64,000 nucleotides of DNA from contig MU385887.1 in NCBI GenBank assembly GCA_022497145.1, positions 186,001-250,000 of the forward strand, given 5' to 3'. Each line of letters starts with the position of its first letter. The first letter of the stretch is position 1. The position numbers and the translations under genes were made by a program. The notes under the pieces are model-generated. The model did no database searches, was not told where the DNA came from, and was given only the letters and a program-made list of their open reading frames with translations. The DNA comes from Rostrohypoxylon terebratum (taxonomy: Eukaryota; Ascomycota; Sordariomycetes; Xylariales; Hypoxylaceae). This document shows, piece after piece, positions 21,641 to 34,645 of the stretch.

Positions 21641-24091
21641 CTGTTAACATCATGCTATCGACGTTACCTCTAGTTGAGAAACTCCTCTTCGACTCAGGCA
21701 AGCTGTCAATCGGACTAGAGTTTAACGAAAACGTCAGATTGTTACTCGGCTCGGTCATACATACTGCTCCGGATATATCAAATATGGTTCGTATCATGGA
21801 TACCTGGTGGAGGCCAGGCATTCCGCGTGAATTATACGAGAACAAACGCTTTGGGGATCCTACAGCATTACATCTATTAGGTATACATATAGCCAGTATG
21901 TAAGCCGCTACTGGAGGAGGCTTGCCAGGTCCCGGAGAGATCTCCCTCGTCTGACGAGAGGGTTGGTAACACAGGGAAGCTTGTTTCGATGCTGACAAGT
22001 TCAGAATCCACCTGATACGGCATATGAATTAACGATTACGTATAGACTCTAGGATTCTAGGTACGCTAGTAAGAAAGCGAATTAATCGTAGAAGATCACT
22101 AGTACTTTCTAGTATGAATAGTAATAGTGTTGTAGATTCCAGACCATGTCTCGCTCGAATAACAGTGGTAGGATTTGGTATGGCATTTGGGATGGTTTCA
22201 TTCCAGCCTTATCGACCGAAGAATTCCGCCGGATTACCAAATATGTCTCGGTCCAGAACGGAGCTACAACTCCATGATCATCGTGTTACACCGCGTCTTC
22301 TCGAGGTCTCCCGGCCGAAGTCCTATCATAAGGACGGAAATAAGCCACTCTTCCTAGGAACTTCTAGGAAGCGGGAAATTCAATCAATTCAGGAGTCAGA
22401 AAAATCATTCGGAATACCATGAAGCGAGGATTCGAAGGATTCATAAGATAGTATGCCGCTTTGTTGTAATTCCTATGTGAATATTCGATTTTATGACCGC
22501 ACATCGTCGCGGGACTATGGCTGTCATTTAACGAGCTTCGGCTGTTGAATGCATGCTGATGTGAGCATGGAATAAGACGTCGTACTTCCGAACGCCTTAC
22601 TCGCGGATTTATTCAAGACATGTGATTGCCGGCCTAGGCCCGTCGTGATCAACCCAAGCCACGGTGACCATTTTGACATTGGGCATACTAATCAGGCTGT
22701 ATCGACGCCAGTCAGATAATAATTGGTGAGACTTTTTCTGGCATGGTAACACACTTCTAACCAATACCGTAGTAGAAGCCAACCACTCGCAATTTGAAAC
22801 CCCCTGGCGTTAAACACCATCGACGGGGCAGCCAAGTAGTGGCTTGCACCCACTGATTGCTACTAGATAGGTATGCAAGACCTCCTGGAGTTGGGATCTC
22901 GATGCCGGTGCTTACATGAGCATTGCTTTTTCTTAAAGAGTCGGCGAAAGGATGATTCGAGGCTCGCAGGCATTGGACATAACACGCCGTAACGATATAT
23001 GTTGTACTTAGGCCCATTAATAATCATATCACATGCGCGGGATGGGATCCGCCTGGATCGGAACGGGCACCGAATCGAATCTTTGTCGGCTCTCAATGCT
23101 ACCTAAGTCGAGCACACCGTATCAGCTAACGATCCATAGGGCGATGTTTTTTTCGATGTAAGCGCTCAAGAAGAATGCAACCAAGCTGCTAAAAATTGCT
23201 TATGTGGACCACTTTTGACACCTTCTAATACTGCATAAGATGCTCTTTCAGAAGCAAAATCCCAAGGCCGTAGGAAGTCTTTGCCGATAGGTAAGAAGCC
23301 AGGAAGCTTCGCCGCATCAGCCTTGCAATAATAGATGTTGCCTCACACATCCCACCTGGTAATTTCATCGCAGGATTTATATAGATGAGACTAGGCTGTG
23401 ATTGGTGTAGCATAGCAGATCTCCGCCCAATACGGAACTCATTCAGTCCCTTCGCCACTTTCCTACATAATTTCCGGGACCCCGGAAACGATACGCACAA
23501 CGAATCCCGGCTCTGATTCGACGCGTCTCGTAGGATGGCGTTACGAACCGTGCATGCCGCAAAATTTCGAAGGCTCGTTACATGAAATTATTGCAACGCG
23601 CTTCCGACGGAACGGCTGGTCGCGTAACAGGCTGGATCCTACGTACATAGATGACTGATGTTACTCGTACCACCTACATGCCTAATATCTAAAGGAACAA
23701 GCACCGTTGGAGTCTTCGGGAAGATTTGATCATTTAGGAAAGAATTACGACGGATGGATTATGTAACTGTAAGTTGAGACGAATCTCCGACCATTACCTA
23801 GCATCGCAACAAAAGAACATGTACGGAAGTCCCGAATCGCTTACGCAGACGGCTGATGTACGTATAGCAGCATGTACATAGTACTCAGAAAAGGTCACGA
23901 AAGCGAAAGCGACGACCTAGGACTTCTCCAGTCATGCTCCGAATTATGGAGGCTGCCGTCTGAACAAGCAGAAGTCCGTCGTGTTTCAAGCCACAACGAC
24001 ATTAAGTCCGCGTGAAGAGAATGTATTTCTTGGTCAGTACGATGAGATATCCAATGATACAACAGAAATTATGAAGCTGAAAATAGACTTC
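21641..24091. other. Gene-poor region, part 1
   Basis: About 2.4 kb upstream of the monooxygenase promoter. Only short, chance-length frames occur on both strands, and I see nothing recognisable in it. Confidence 0.4.
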
Positions 24092-24496
24092 TCAGCGGCT
24101 CAACACAACCTTGTCAATCTGGATCTGAGCACGTGCGTTGGCGTCCTGGCGACTTGGCGATCTGGGTATTTCGTGCTGGTCGTGACGCGGCTTACGCCGT
24201 TCATGTATGGTGACACAACATATCCGATAGCCTTTGTTCCTGTCTGACGTCGACACGACGTCGATGTCGTAGACCTCACCGTCGTGCCCATATTGACGAG
24301 TATCGTTTGCCCAAGACATCGTACGTCATAACAAAGCCTCCATGAAGTCGAATGCATGCTCTACCGAATACCTTGCCCATGTAAAGCTCACCGAATCGCG
24401 AGCAATACTAATATGGAATAAGCAAACTCTTGCGGTAATTATCGTGATACTCGATATCCCCGTATCTATAATCGACCTATCCGATTGATCATCCAT
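24092..24496 (-). pseudogene. Coding-like trace with one in-frame stop
   Basis: On the minus strand an ATG at 24496 opens a frame of 135 codons, broken once by TGA at 24328-24326 and closed by TGA at 24094-24092. Codon choice looks protein-like (many C/G third positions), and the part after the break reads as a charged polypeptide (GHDGEVYDIDVVSTSDRNKG). No family is recognised. The stop could come from CGA by a C-to-T change. A frame of this length with one stop is not rare by chance, so this is a weak call. Confidence 0.22.
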
Positions 24497-27400
24497 TGTC
24501 AAGCAGCTGTCTCGGTGTCTGCCAGGTTCCTATCTTCCAATACTCTAACACGAGTCAAATCGATCGATACATGAGGATAGATACTTGAAATATAATATAA
24601 AACGATCCAAATAACCGAGTAACCTATAAAGAAGTAGGACAGATGTTATTTGGCAGTTAAGGCTGTTCAGCGTAGAGTTGTAGTCTCGCCGGTACCTAGC
24701 AAAGCTATATCATAGTCGTAATCTAGCCTCTGGATTATGACGGTTATTAGAAACATTGCTATCATACATATCAAGCACTTGTTGCCGAACTACAATAAGA
24801 TTATATCACGACTATACTTTTAATTACCTTGATGGTCGAAGATGAATATCGATCCTTTTAGGGACATACCATGCCGTTTACGTGGATACTGTGATTACTA
24901 CAAATTCGATATCGAACTTGAGGCTATCTACAGTGAGTACGTCTAATGTTAGGGGGCGACTGGAGATACGCAGTTTCTTGTTATAAAATTGTCACTCTCC
25001 TTTCTTGCCTAGGTAGCCTAAATCCTCACCATCAACGCAGCTGCCCTCCAACACTTCAACGAGACCGTACAGATCTATGACTACGCTTGGATATACTACA
25101 TATGATAGTCGATTCTTATAACCGACCTACGCAACCTGGGATTTCTGTTGACATCAAATATTAGTGTTTATATAGGCACCTAGTACTACCTACGATCGTC
25201 GATGTTGGTATACTCAACCGTCAGTCGATATCAACGTCTCATGGTAGGGACCCATCTTACTATGCGGTACTATCACGTCAGGAGAAAGCGACGTTAACAC
25301 GTTGATGCCCATAAAGTATCATTCGGAACTGTAAGGGTCCTAGCTAGTACCCTGACAGGAACCATCTGTATGGGTTGCTCTGTGTCCATGGAAATTATAC
25401 AGCTTTCATAGTAACTCCTCCCGGATAGATACCGACTCACTGACGTTCAAAGAGGCGATAGGCTTCTTTGAATAAATGGCGAGGACGATTCTCGCTTGAT
25501 ACAACACATATTGAAGGTCCTCAACCCAAGGGTCATGATAGAGAGACGATCTTTCGAACACTAGGTCTGTGGTCTAGGGTAATATTGATACTAGCTTTTT
25601 GGAAACAGAAGGACATCAATATACAGCTCGTGCTTTAGTGTAGAACTAAAGCCCCTTTATCTGCCTTAGCAGGTCAGTCCTCGTCCTGCAAGGTGTATCT
25701 TCGATGGCTGGTTTTTACGGCACCTGTCGTATCTGCATTATTACTACATGAATCGATTTGACATTATAAACATTGATATCTCCTATCATAACAAAGCACA
25801 TCGCATACGCGCGAACATTAGCCTCATTGCACGATTATCTCTGTAGAACGGTTGATTCAGGGGCAAAGATAGGGGCAACTAGTTGTTTGTTGGGTAAAAC
25901 GCATTGATCATAATGGTACCATCATAACAAAGCTTCTAGTCAAAAACGGAAATCATCGCAGATGAAATACCAGACAGAATCGGCTTTGCCGTGATCGCTT
26001 ATCGCCCCAGGGAACAGTCAGAGACGCTAATATACCTGACGATGGGTCATTCTTTCTATTTCCCATATCCATCGTTATTGATACGGCTTGCGTATCCGTG
26101 GCAAAATTGGGCAGCTTGTTAGCTTAGCAGATGCGTGCTAGAGGTAGTGTCAATTTCCATCCCCTACGAGAACCCCTATTTACTCTATTTGTGTTACCGC
26201 TGCTATCATCGGCGACAGGGCAGAGCCTCCCACCTCCTTACACCTGTCTCTCCTGTTTTCAGCTGGAGCGTCCTGTTGACTATTTGGTGGATCGATTGTG
26301 GTGATACAAAAAGGGGGTTCGCATTCGTGAACTCTATCATGTGTCCAGACCCCTACGCAAGGCGTAGCAAACAAATATCCTAACATACAGGTGGAGCCAG
26401 AGCCACAAGGACATCCCAGCAGAGGCTAAGGAGACCTCATTATTGTATTCCATTAATCCAAAAGCCTCGGCCAGGAATTATATGAAAGTGGTCTTGCTCT
26501 TCCGAAAATATTCGCCGGCTAGCCCCCTCTAGCAACTCATGTCGTACAACAGGACCAACTGCTGTTACGGCGTTCCTATCGCGTCGCTGTTTATGGGCCT
26601 AGGGATCTACGTCACCCGAGTATTGCGATGTCGGTCATAAAATAAAGTGTGTAGTCTTCGTGATACAATACACCTTTAAAGCTGAGTATCTTTATGGGCC
26701 TCTGCCGGCGACATTAATGGTGAGTCGTATATTCTCAAGTCCGCTCTCCGGCCAAGTTCACTGATGATAGCCAGATGTTTAGGCCGAACAGCGCATTGAT
26801 GGGGCTCCAGAATCATCCCAATCCCCCTTCAAGAAGTTTTCAAACCTCTTGTGTAAGACCTAGGAATACTTGTCACCATAACAGGAAGTTAGGGATGACA
26901 AAGCCTTCGACTACTGTCAGGTGGCGCATAGTCCCAAGAGTGTTGGGGTCAGCAAATCCCATAATGAAGTTGTTGAAGCCAATAGGAAGCTTAAAAGTGG
27001 CAAGCCTATGGCTATTGCGTACGGTATTGTACGGAGGGAGGCACCAATTTAGGAGAAGAGAAACAGAGGGGGGGGCCATAAGCTGACGATCTCGGATCAG
27101 AACTCACAGGGAATAATCAATATCACGGCACGTTCCAGTGCATCTTTTCCCATAAGTTAACTCTTTGATAGAATACCATATCAATGTCAAGCTGACAATC
27201 AAGGAGTAATTGATTTCAAGCGAGCTGCTTCTTTGTTGATTTTGTGGGTGGGACATATCCAAGTGATGATCCCGCTAGGGGACCGCGAACATATTGAATA
27301 TCATATACGAAAGGCTTCACATATAAATTTCAAAGATACTGAAACCTGTATTAACCATGCGACTACGAATTCATTACAACAGTCAATGAATCGACCTTTC

Positions 27401-28071
27401 TTAAATTGAAATTTGCGACATATCAGGGGTTTGTTGAGCGACAGTTGCGCCAAAATCCTACATGGGCAGGACACTCTCAGTCTAGGCAACAAAGACTCAT
27501 TAATTTCACATGAAAAAACACATAGAGTTTAAGAGAATCAGTCTAGGAGCTATTTCACGTCAAATTTACATAGAAACGAGCCGATGTGCCCAGGAAAGAG
27601 ATAAAGGAAAACATTGGGCTCGCCAACCTCAGGAGAAGGCCTAACAAGGGAGAATCATTCGAATATCAACTTTTGATCTGTAAACATGTCAATTCTTTCA
27701 CTCGAGGTACTGTTCATTTAGGTAACCAGAAAATGCTCACCAAGGGATACTGGTTATATTGGCATATTTGAACACATCCACTCCAGAATTGAGTTTGCTG
27801 GGTAAACTTCAACAATCAATATCAGGGGTTTCTATAGGGTCTCACATTACTGAACTATCCTCCTCAAGGCATAGTTTGGCAAGGTGACGAATTACAAGAT
27901 AAATGAGATTGGGTTGGTTATACAGGTCACTAATCGCCTAACATCTAACTCACGCCGACCTATTGTATTGAAGGGGGCATATACTTTGGGTGACTTGATA
28001 GTGAACTGTACGGTACAGCGTTTCGAGAATCTCTTTGAGTTGTCGGAGTATAAACTGTTGAGTTTATTACA
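24497..28071. other. Gene-poor region, part 2, AT-rich
   Basis: About 3.6 kb with no intact frame of note. The stretch 26800-27090 has overlapping frames on both strands; the minus frame (FADPNTLGTMRHLTVVEGF) reads rather like protein but meets stops soon after and could be a decayed fragment. No long terminal repeats or transposase motifs were recognised by eye. Confidence 0.35.
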
Positions 28072-28632
28072 CATAGATCTAAATTACTATGGGATCGTTC
28101 GCTTCTAGAGTGGGAATGGTATCCTGGAAGTCTGCGTTATGAAGGATACTGATGACGAGTTCACCGCCTCTTGATCATGTACGAGCAAGTCAGTCAATCG
28201 CGACAAAACCCCATCTAGAATGAGGGCAACCGCATTATCCGGTGGCGGCTAAGACGAAAGATTACCAAAGAGGCCTACGTCTTCTGCTGCCGCTTGAAAG
28301 TCCTAGATTCCGAAGGAGGAAAGAGGTAACAACCTGATCGTGTCTATACCCGCATCGAGGTAAGATTATGCCGAGTCCTCAATGACCATCTTCGTCGTAC
28401 TGCGAAGCGTTCCCATAACTCGTAACCAAAAGACGGAGATACCCTCAAGCGAGAAGACGCTGGGCGGCCTTACCGTCCCGTCAATGCTCACCTCTCAGTC
28501 CTCTTCGGCGCGTTTCGCAATACTATGTCCATTTCGCAATACTATGTCAAAGAAGATCTGGACGAATTCATCCAAAACGAAATCACATCCCCAAGCACTC
28601 CATCAGGGGATGGGACGATCCTTCCTAACTAG
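28072..28632 (+). pseudogene. Decayed coding region, unidentified
   Basis: One forward frame reads as protein over about 187 codons but contains in-frame stops near 28150 (TGATGA), 28222 (TAG), 28327 (TAA) and 28423 (TAA). Between the stops the text is rich in C-ending codons and in charged and aromatic residues, for example QPDRVYTRIEVRLCRVL and YYVKEDLDEFIQNEI. Every stop could derive from CGA, CAG or CAA by a single C-to-T change, the pattern repeat-induced point mutation (RIP) leaves. A 19-bp direct duplication (28513-28550) lies inside it. I do not recognise the family. It could be a RIP-mutated duplicate or a dead gene; the stop count alone does not prove it was ever coding. Confidence 0.35.
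28513..28548 (+). repeat. 19-bp tandem duplication
   Basis: TTTCGCAATACTATGTC occurs at 28513-28529 and again at 28532-28548, separated by two bases. It looks like a local slippage duplication within the decayed coding region. Confidence 0.8.
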
Positions 28633-31600
28633 TATAGTAGGCCGTTGTATAGGTACGCGTGTGTAGTTTGGATTTTCTGGCACGATATGTTTGTTTTTCC
28701 CGCAAGAATCTAGTCTATCCGGTTTGAGCCACTTTCCGGTCCCTAGTCCTCACCATTACCCATCCTCGAGAAATGATTGGCATTGCGACACGAAAAGTGT
28801 GTGTGATAATGGAGAGGTCGAAAACGCCCTAATGTACGTGCTTGTTTCGAATTAGTCATCTCTGTCGACTCGGATCAGCCGTTCAAGATGCCGGGGATGT
28901 TTCAGCCATTCCTTCTATTTCGGCGTCCCGCGTGAGGCTCTCTCCCTTTCCTCGCAGAAATACACGTTTTCGGCTTGATTTATCATGATGTTCAGACCGA
29001 CTTTGGCTGATTATTCTAATCTCGAACGTGTCGCCCGCATATGCAAGTGCTTCTAGACTAAAGGACGGAATACTCACATAACTCACCTACATAATCGAGA
29101 CCGGCGCAGCGGTCTTGGCGAGATTCATCTTCTTTAACGACGGATAGCTTAAGTTAGTAAGTATCTTTTACCCAATCCGTAGATTTTTTATGATCGAACC
29201 GTAATCATCCTGAAGCTTGTTCACTTTAATTTATGGATTGCGTATGAAATGTAATTTACATAGCGCCTAATCCGGTGTTGGTAGTATTATATTTCTATTA
29301 TGTGTGATATGAGAGGACTCGAGATTCCCCCACAACGGGAACATGCTTGCTTCGACCCCCAACTTGACCAGCCTACCAGCCTGACAAGACGGGCCTCTTC
29401 GCCCCCTGGTGTGTAAAGTGCGTGCTCATTCCCCTGCCCATGCACAGGTCCCCAAAATCTCCCCAAGGAAAAAAATAACCCTACCCTTTCCAGCCTTCAA
29501 GGCTGGACAAGGGCTCGAGAAGCGACTCTGGTCAATGGTGAGCGCCCCAGCTCCACGGTTCGCCTCTATCGCATCCCTGAGATGTGCAGTCGCACAAACC
29601 ATAAGCAATCGTGCTTATCCCTTGCTCATGCTCGCAGACTCGTACAAGATCCCCTTTATTTTCCCGCTACGCGTTGCGACGGTAGATGGGACTACGTTAC
29701 GTACCTACTTGCCTAGCGCACCTAGGCAGAGCTGCACCATGCGAAGCACGGCATTTTCAAAAGCAAGGGTGTGTTGATAATGGGGGAAGCATGGGAGTAG
29801 CTATCGGTAGACATGAACATGGACACGGATGCGACCCAGGTTGCATAGAACATCATGTTCTACATAGGCTATTGCGAATGTCCTTCCAAGTACCTACACA
29901 TCGCGAAAAGAATCGACGTAAGCGCGTCCGCAACGGGACAGTATTGGTGGGAAATATGGCGGATTGTGCGAGATCGATCTAACTTGATAACGCAAGGCGA
30001 AATGAGCAAGGAGCAGACTCGAGGAAAGCCGTCAACATTAGGCGCAGGATTGCGGAGATGAGCGAGGACCTGACCTAAGAAGAGCAATACGCTATTCTGC
30101 GCATACTATCTAATGCACTCGTCTGTAATAACCGTAAACCTACCCGAGCTCGTTACCAAATGTAGGTGAACAGTGGAAGGGAAATTCCGCTTGGTTTCAT
30201 TTCATGAATACCCAGATTGTCATCGGTGAGTTCTGACGACAGCATCCTATTAATACTATACCTACTTAGAAATACTACCTCCAGTACGGCCCAATGTCGA
30301 TACCAATAGGATATTAGTCTGGCTAGCGGCTAGCCTGCTCTTCAGCATAACCAATGTACTATTCAGGCAGGGTACGACATTAGTAACGTACGGGGAACAT
30401 GGTATATCTGCAGGAACGCCCGGTCCCGACTAGGACCCCCATCTTCATTTCACCTTAGCACAGACGCTCCGCTCTCCTCTTCCCTTGCTCGAGTTCTAGG
30501 GGACGCGTTCATGATGCCGGCCCTGTCCTATACGTACATATGTACCCTGTATGTGCGAGTGACAGTAGCGCGAGACCTTCTCGAACAATGGGACCTCCAG
30601 ACGCGGCAAGGCCTGCGATGTCGCGGCAAAGCAGAGGTAGGGGGAGGATTGTCACGATAGCAGCATGGGGTTACATGCAAGCGCGCGGCAGAACCCTTTT
30701 CGTATTTGAGCAAACCACACTGACGACGGACTTGAACTATTGCAAATAACGCGCAGTTGCTTATAAAGCATGAGAAGAAGTCAGGCGAGCTTCCGTATGA
30801 GGTGTAGGAGACGTGATCTTCCAATAGTCGCAAATGCAGCTGCTCTTGGTGCACTCGTCCATACGACCGGCGTCCCTCACGAAGGAAACCAAGCGGAGAT
30901 ACGGTAACACGCAACGAAGTGTGGATTACGTACTCAAGCAATCAAGTCTAATGATAATGAGGCGGCATACTATTATTATTATGTAGCATCAAAGGGTAAA
31001 TACGTAGTCATGGAACGTCAATGGAAACATGGAATGTCACAAGACCGTAGAGACTCGGCCATTTAATGCGTTAAAACGCAGGACCACGGCACGGGTTATC
31101 TGAATATGTGAAGAGAGCAGAGCGAAGTATACAGTACAGCGAACGCATTGACATGCAAGGGTCAAGTGGAATGGCACCGTAACATTTGCATTGCATCCTA
31201 TGGCAAACGAAACAGGGAAAGGAAAGATTTGCCCCCTTGTTTGCCTGCAGGGTCCAGGGGGGAAAGGTGAGCAACCCTAACATACCTAGTACAGCGAGAA
31301 AAAAAAACTGGATGTTAGTTCGAAGCTTTCCCGTATGGGCGCATTTAGACTCTATCAAAAGACGAATTGATTTAAAGGAAAATGACCTATGTGCTCACAA
31401 GATCGTAATTACTAAAATTGGTGATTGCTAATGTCCACTGACAAATCTTCTACGCCTTGGAGGCGTAGATCAGTCAGTCGATTTATGTGGATGTCCCTAT
31501 ATGTGCGTATACTATAGCTAAAAAGGAAATACAATCGTATGTACTGTACGTACTATACTACGTACTCGTTAAGGGCGAGCGTTAGTAGGTACTATGGTAG

Positions 31601-32527
31601 GTACCTGCCTAGGCTTAATGTCGCCATTGTTGCGTACGGAACGGGATTCTGCGGTAAGATTATGGCGAGGGTTTTCATGTAACATGGACCAGCTCGTGGT
31701 ACGAGCATTTCGGCCGGCAGTGAGAAGGTAGTTGATAGCAAGGGTAGGTCAAAATTTCAGTCCCTAGTAATTGCTAGGTAGCTCTATCCTGACTACCGGT
31801 GGTCACCTACTGTCTGTGCTAGTTATAGAACATGAACATGTTCGACCAAGCTAGGTACGAATACGGTTCGGGTTCGGAGAGAGGTTTTCTTCGATTTGTA
31901 CAGTAATAACGACGGTTGGTGCGGTAAAAGCTCTATAAAATACTAGGCAGGTTACATGGCGGCTCGGTGAAATCGAGACTCGAGGCTACTTCGTATAAAC
32001 TCGTGGTAGAGTTAGAGCTTCGATGTAATGTTTCTCCTGTATCGAGAAATAGTCTCTGCTCTGCGGGCTTGTTGTACTTTGCATACATCCGTGGTTCAGA
32101 ATAGACAAGACGGAAGTTGCGCACATAATTCTGGTCAAACAAGATCATGTCGGACAATGGTATAGAAGTTGATTAGCCGCATTGTCTCTGTCTCTTTTAG
32201 GTCTAGGATTGAGACGAGATTTCTTATCAAACAATCCATATATAGGGTACAAGCAAAAGGCGAAACGTAGCCGGATAGGGGTTCTATAAGTGTAAATGTT
32301 ATAGTATGAAAGTAACGTTTGCGAAAAATCAACTTCGTAGATTGAGATTTGGTATAGAAACTCCGCGCTATCAAAACCAACCGTTGATAGCTGATTGTAT
32401 AGGAGTATGGCAGCTGCTGATGCATGCAATCCTGTCCCATCCTCAGCAATAAAAGGCTATGAGCTCTGTAGCAAATCATCGCTAACGGTCTTTGAGAAGA
32501 CCCTTTACGTTTCTTTTAGAGAGGCTA
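28633..32527. other. Gene-poor region, part 3
   Basis: About 3.9 kb. Frames up to about 137 codons occur (30528-30941 minus), but none has a recognisable motif or a supporting gene structure. Rich in GTAC/TACCTA-type motifs near 31530-31620. I see no gene here that I can support. Confidence 0.35.
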
Positions 32528-33223
32528 TCAAACCCCGAAAGTGTTCAGCTGCATTGTACTCTTCCTCATAATTGGCCTCAGAAACGGGTCATTGCTGCTG
32601 CTCGTCAGGCCATGGGGCTCGGTCCTCGAAGAAATCAAGCAAGTCGTTGCGAAGGATTCGACGCCCCTTTCGGTAGTTACATCCAACGTAGCCCAAGGAG
32701 CCAATGCTGCCGTCTTGGATTTACACTTGGCGCTCTCAACCAAGCAATAGAAGCACTCGGGGCTATCTCTCCAATGGACTATGAGCCATTCGAATGTTTC
32801 TATTTGTCAAAGTTCTTCCTCTATTAGCTCCGGCCATAGAGAGAACCTCCTAAGGCATGACCTGAGAAGATCCTTCGAGACTATTGCTAGAAGGTCCCGT
32901 AGAATTGTGGCAACAGCCACCCGGTTCTCGCTGTAAGCGTGATGAAGTCGGCTTCGACTATCCGTCAACTCTTCCTTTTTTTCGTCGAAGACGAGACCGT
33001 ATGGGTATTCTCTAGTGTTGCTAAGTTAAATGAAAGGCTTTCGGGCAATATATTCCCCATCGAAGTTGGGCATCAGAGGGCAGTGTTCGCGAAGTTGATT
33101 TGGCAGATTGATTATCGAATTGAAGCTTCTCGGCCGAGTCGAGGTCTCTCAGGAAATTGGCTCGAGATTATTAGTAAACTTCGGGCTAGGAATATGCAGA
33201 TCAGCACTCGTACATAGTAAAAG
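32528..33223 (-). pseudogene. Decayed coding region, unidentified
   Basis: On the minus strand one frame stays protein-like for 232 codons with only three in-frame stops (TGA at 33151, TAA at 33028, TGA at 32809), then ends at 32528. Readable stretches include NFDGEYIARKPF, YGLVFDEKKEELTDSRSRLHH and VATILRDLLAIVSKDLLRSC, with amphipathic, charged character. Both TGA codons could come from CGA and the TAA from CAA by C-to-T change. The opposite strand also carries open frames, so strand choice rests on codon texture only. Family not recognised. Confidence 0.28.
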
Positions 33224-34333
33224 TCAAGGTCAAGAACAGGGGTTAAGAATGATGACCGCCTCGTATGTATTGTCTACTAACTGTTAGCTGTTAGCTTACC
33301 CGAGTAGTCGCCCGGGCCGGCTCAAAAGAACCCTGGGCTCTTGACCATGAAGGTGGAGAGCCCTTCACTTGCCTAACATTGAGGGGTGTGTTATGACTAG
33401 GGAAGTCCCTGGCTGGGAGCTGTCAAAATCCTGTGCTGTCTCCCAGGAACCTGAGATCAAGGTAGGGATCTGTTGTAGGGCTGGACGAGGCCTGAAGCCA
33501 TCTACACCAACAATTGCTATCTTATGGACGTCTTTGGAGAAACAATATTAAAATGGTAGCGTAAAATAATAGTGTAAGCAAGCAAAGGACCGAGCCGGGG
33601 CACGTCCCGACCCGAGTTCCCAGGTCAGAATCAGATTCAAGCATCGGAACGAACATGGAAATTCAACAAAGCTGATTTCTTGATAAGCAGTTGATGCAAG
33701 CCCGCGTTGACAGCACTTTACTTACGATGGCGGTGTGTCTAGCTCATACAGAGGCGACAATTTCTCCGCTTGTGTGCAACGAGGCTTTTTACAACCTTAC
33801 CATTTACCATTGACAGTTTAACGATTTGGTTCGAACAAGTTTTCCTTTGCAGCTTCGAAATCGTTATCACAACCATATATGAAATGACGTATTGCTTGTT
33901 TGCTTCTTGTCCCGAATTCTATAAACTTTGTAATGTTGGTCAGCACACAAGCAAATTTAGGTTGAGAACTCTTTAGCATACTTGTCGTCATCATGTATCG
34001 AGGCGTTGAAAACTCGGAACTAGAAGCATCCAATCAACACGGCCAGTTTGCCCACACCGCGCAAACCTTCGAAAGATCATTACAGCTGTGGAGCTTGGTT
34101 GGTGGCTGGAAAATCCCTTTCTTATCTTCGTAACAATTAGCATTTTATTAGTTGGCATCGTATACCTTGATAATCTGAAGCACTAGTCGCCAGCTACTGT
34201 ATGCTTAGGTGGATTTATATTACTTAGTTCATCTGCTGATGATCTAGACTGCGTGGTTTGTAACTCGATAATGAAATTCTCTTGCATATTGTTCATTACG
34301 GATGTCGCCTCGGTTGGCACAATGGACCAAACA
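33224..34333. other. Gene-poor region, part 4
   Basis: About 1.1 kb between two weak minus-strand coding traces. A 71-codon minus frame (33818-34033) may be part of the same decayed unit, but nothing ties them together. Confidence 0.3.
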
Positions 34334-34645
34334 TCACGACTCGTCGTCGATGACTCGCAGGAGGGCTTGAACCTCGAAGGCAAGCATCCGCTTGAGCCCC
34401 TCGTCATTTCAAGTTTAGTATAAGGTTTCTGCAAACCAACCATCTTCCATTACCTGCTCTTCGAGGATCTGTAGTAAAATGTCGATGATTGGCAAATGCT
34501 TGGCTTACACCCCTTGCCGAGTTGCTAGCCGGGAATATTTCTTACTTTGGAACCACCCACACAGTCCTGTACTATGTATTTGGTGGTACGTACTCGTATC
34601 CCTGCTTTGATTCGGAGGGTCGAGATGCTCATCCATAGGCCACAT
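34334..34645 (-). CDS. Possible short gene with introns, or a relic
   Basis: A minus-strand ATG at 34645 starts MWPMDEHLDPPNQSRDTSTY and runs to a stop inside GGTGTAAGC at about 34508. A donor-like GTAAGC there, a CTACAG acceptor, then a second GTAATG donor with a TACTAAAC branch-like site and a CGAG acceptor would join three short exons. They end in KRMLAFEVQALLRVIDDES and a TGA at 34334, a helix-like C-terminus. The introns would be unusually short (about 40-54 bp). Alternatively the stops (TAA, TAA, TGA) mark decay. No family is recognised with confidence. Confidence 0.25.

Noticed and set aside
30528..30941. 137-codon minus-strand frame
   Set aside because: No ATG start near the beginning, no motif, and a frame of this length is expected several times by chance in 64 kb.
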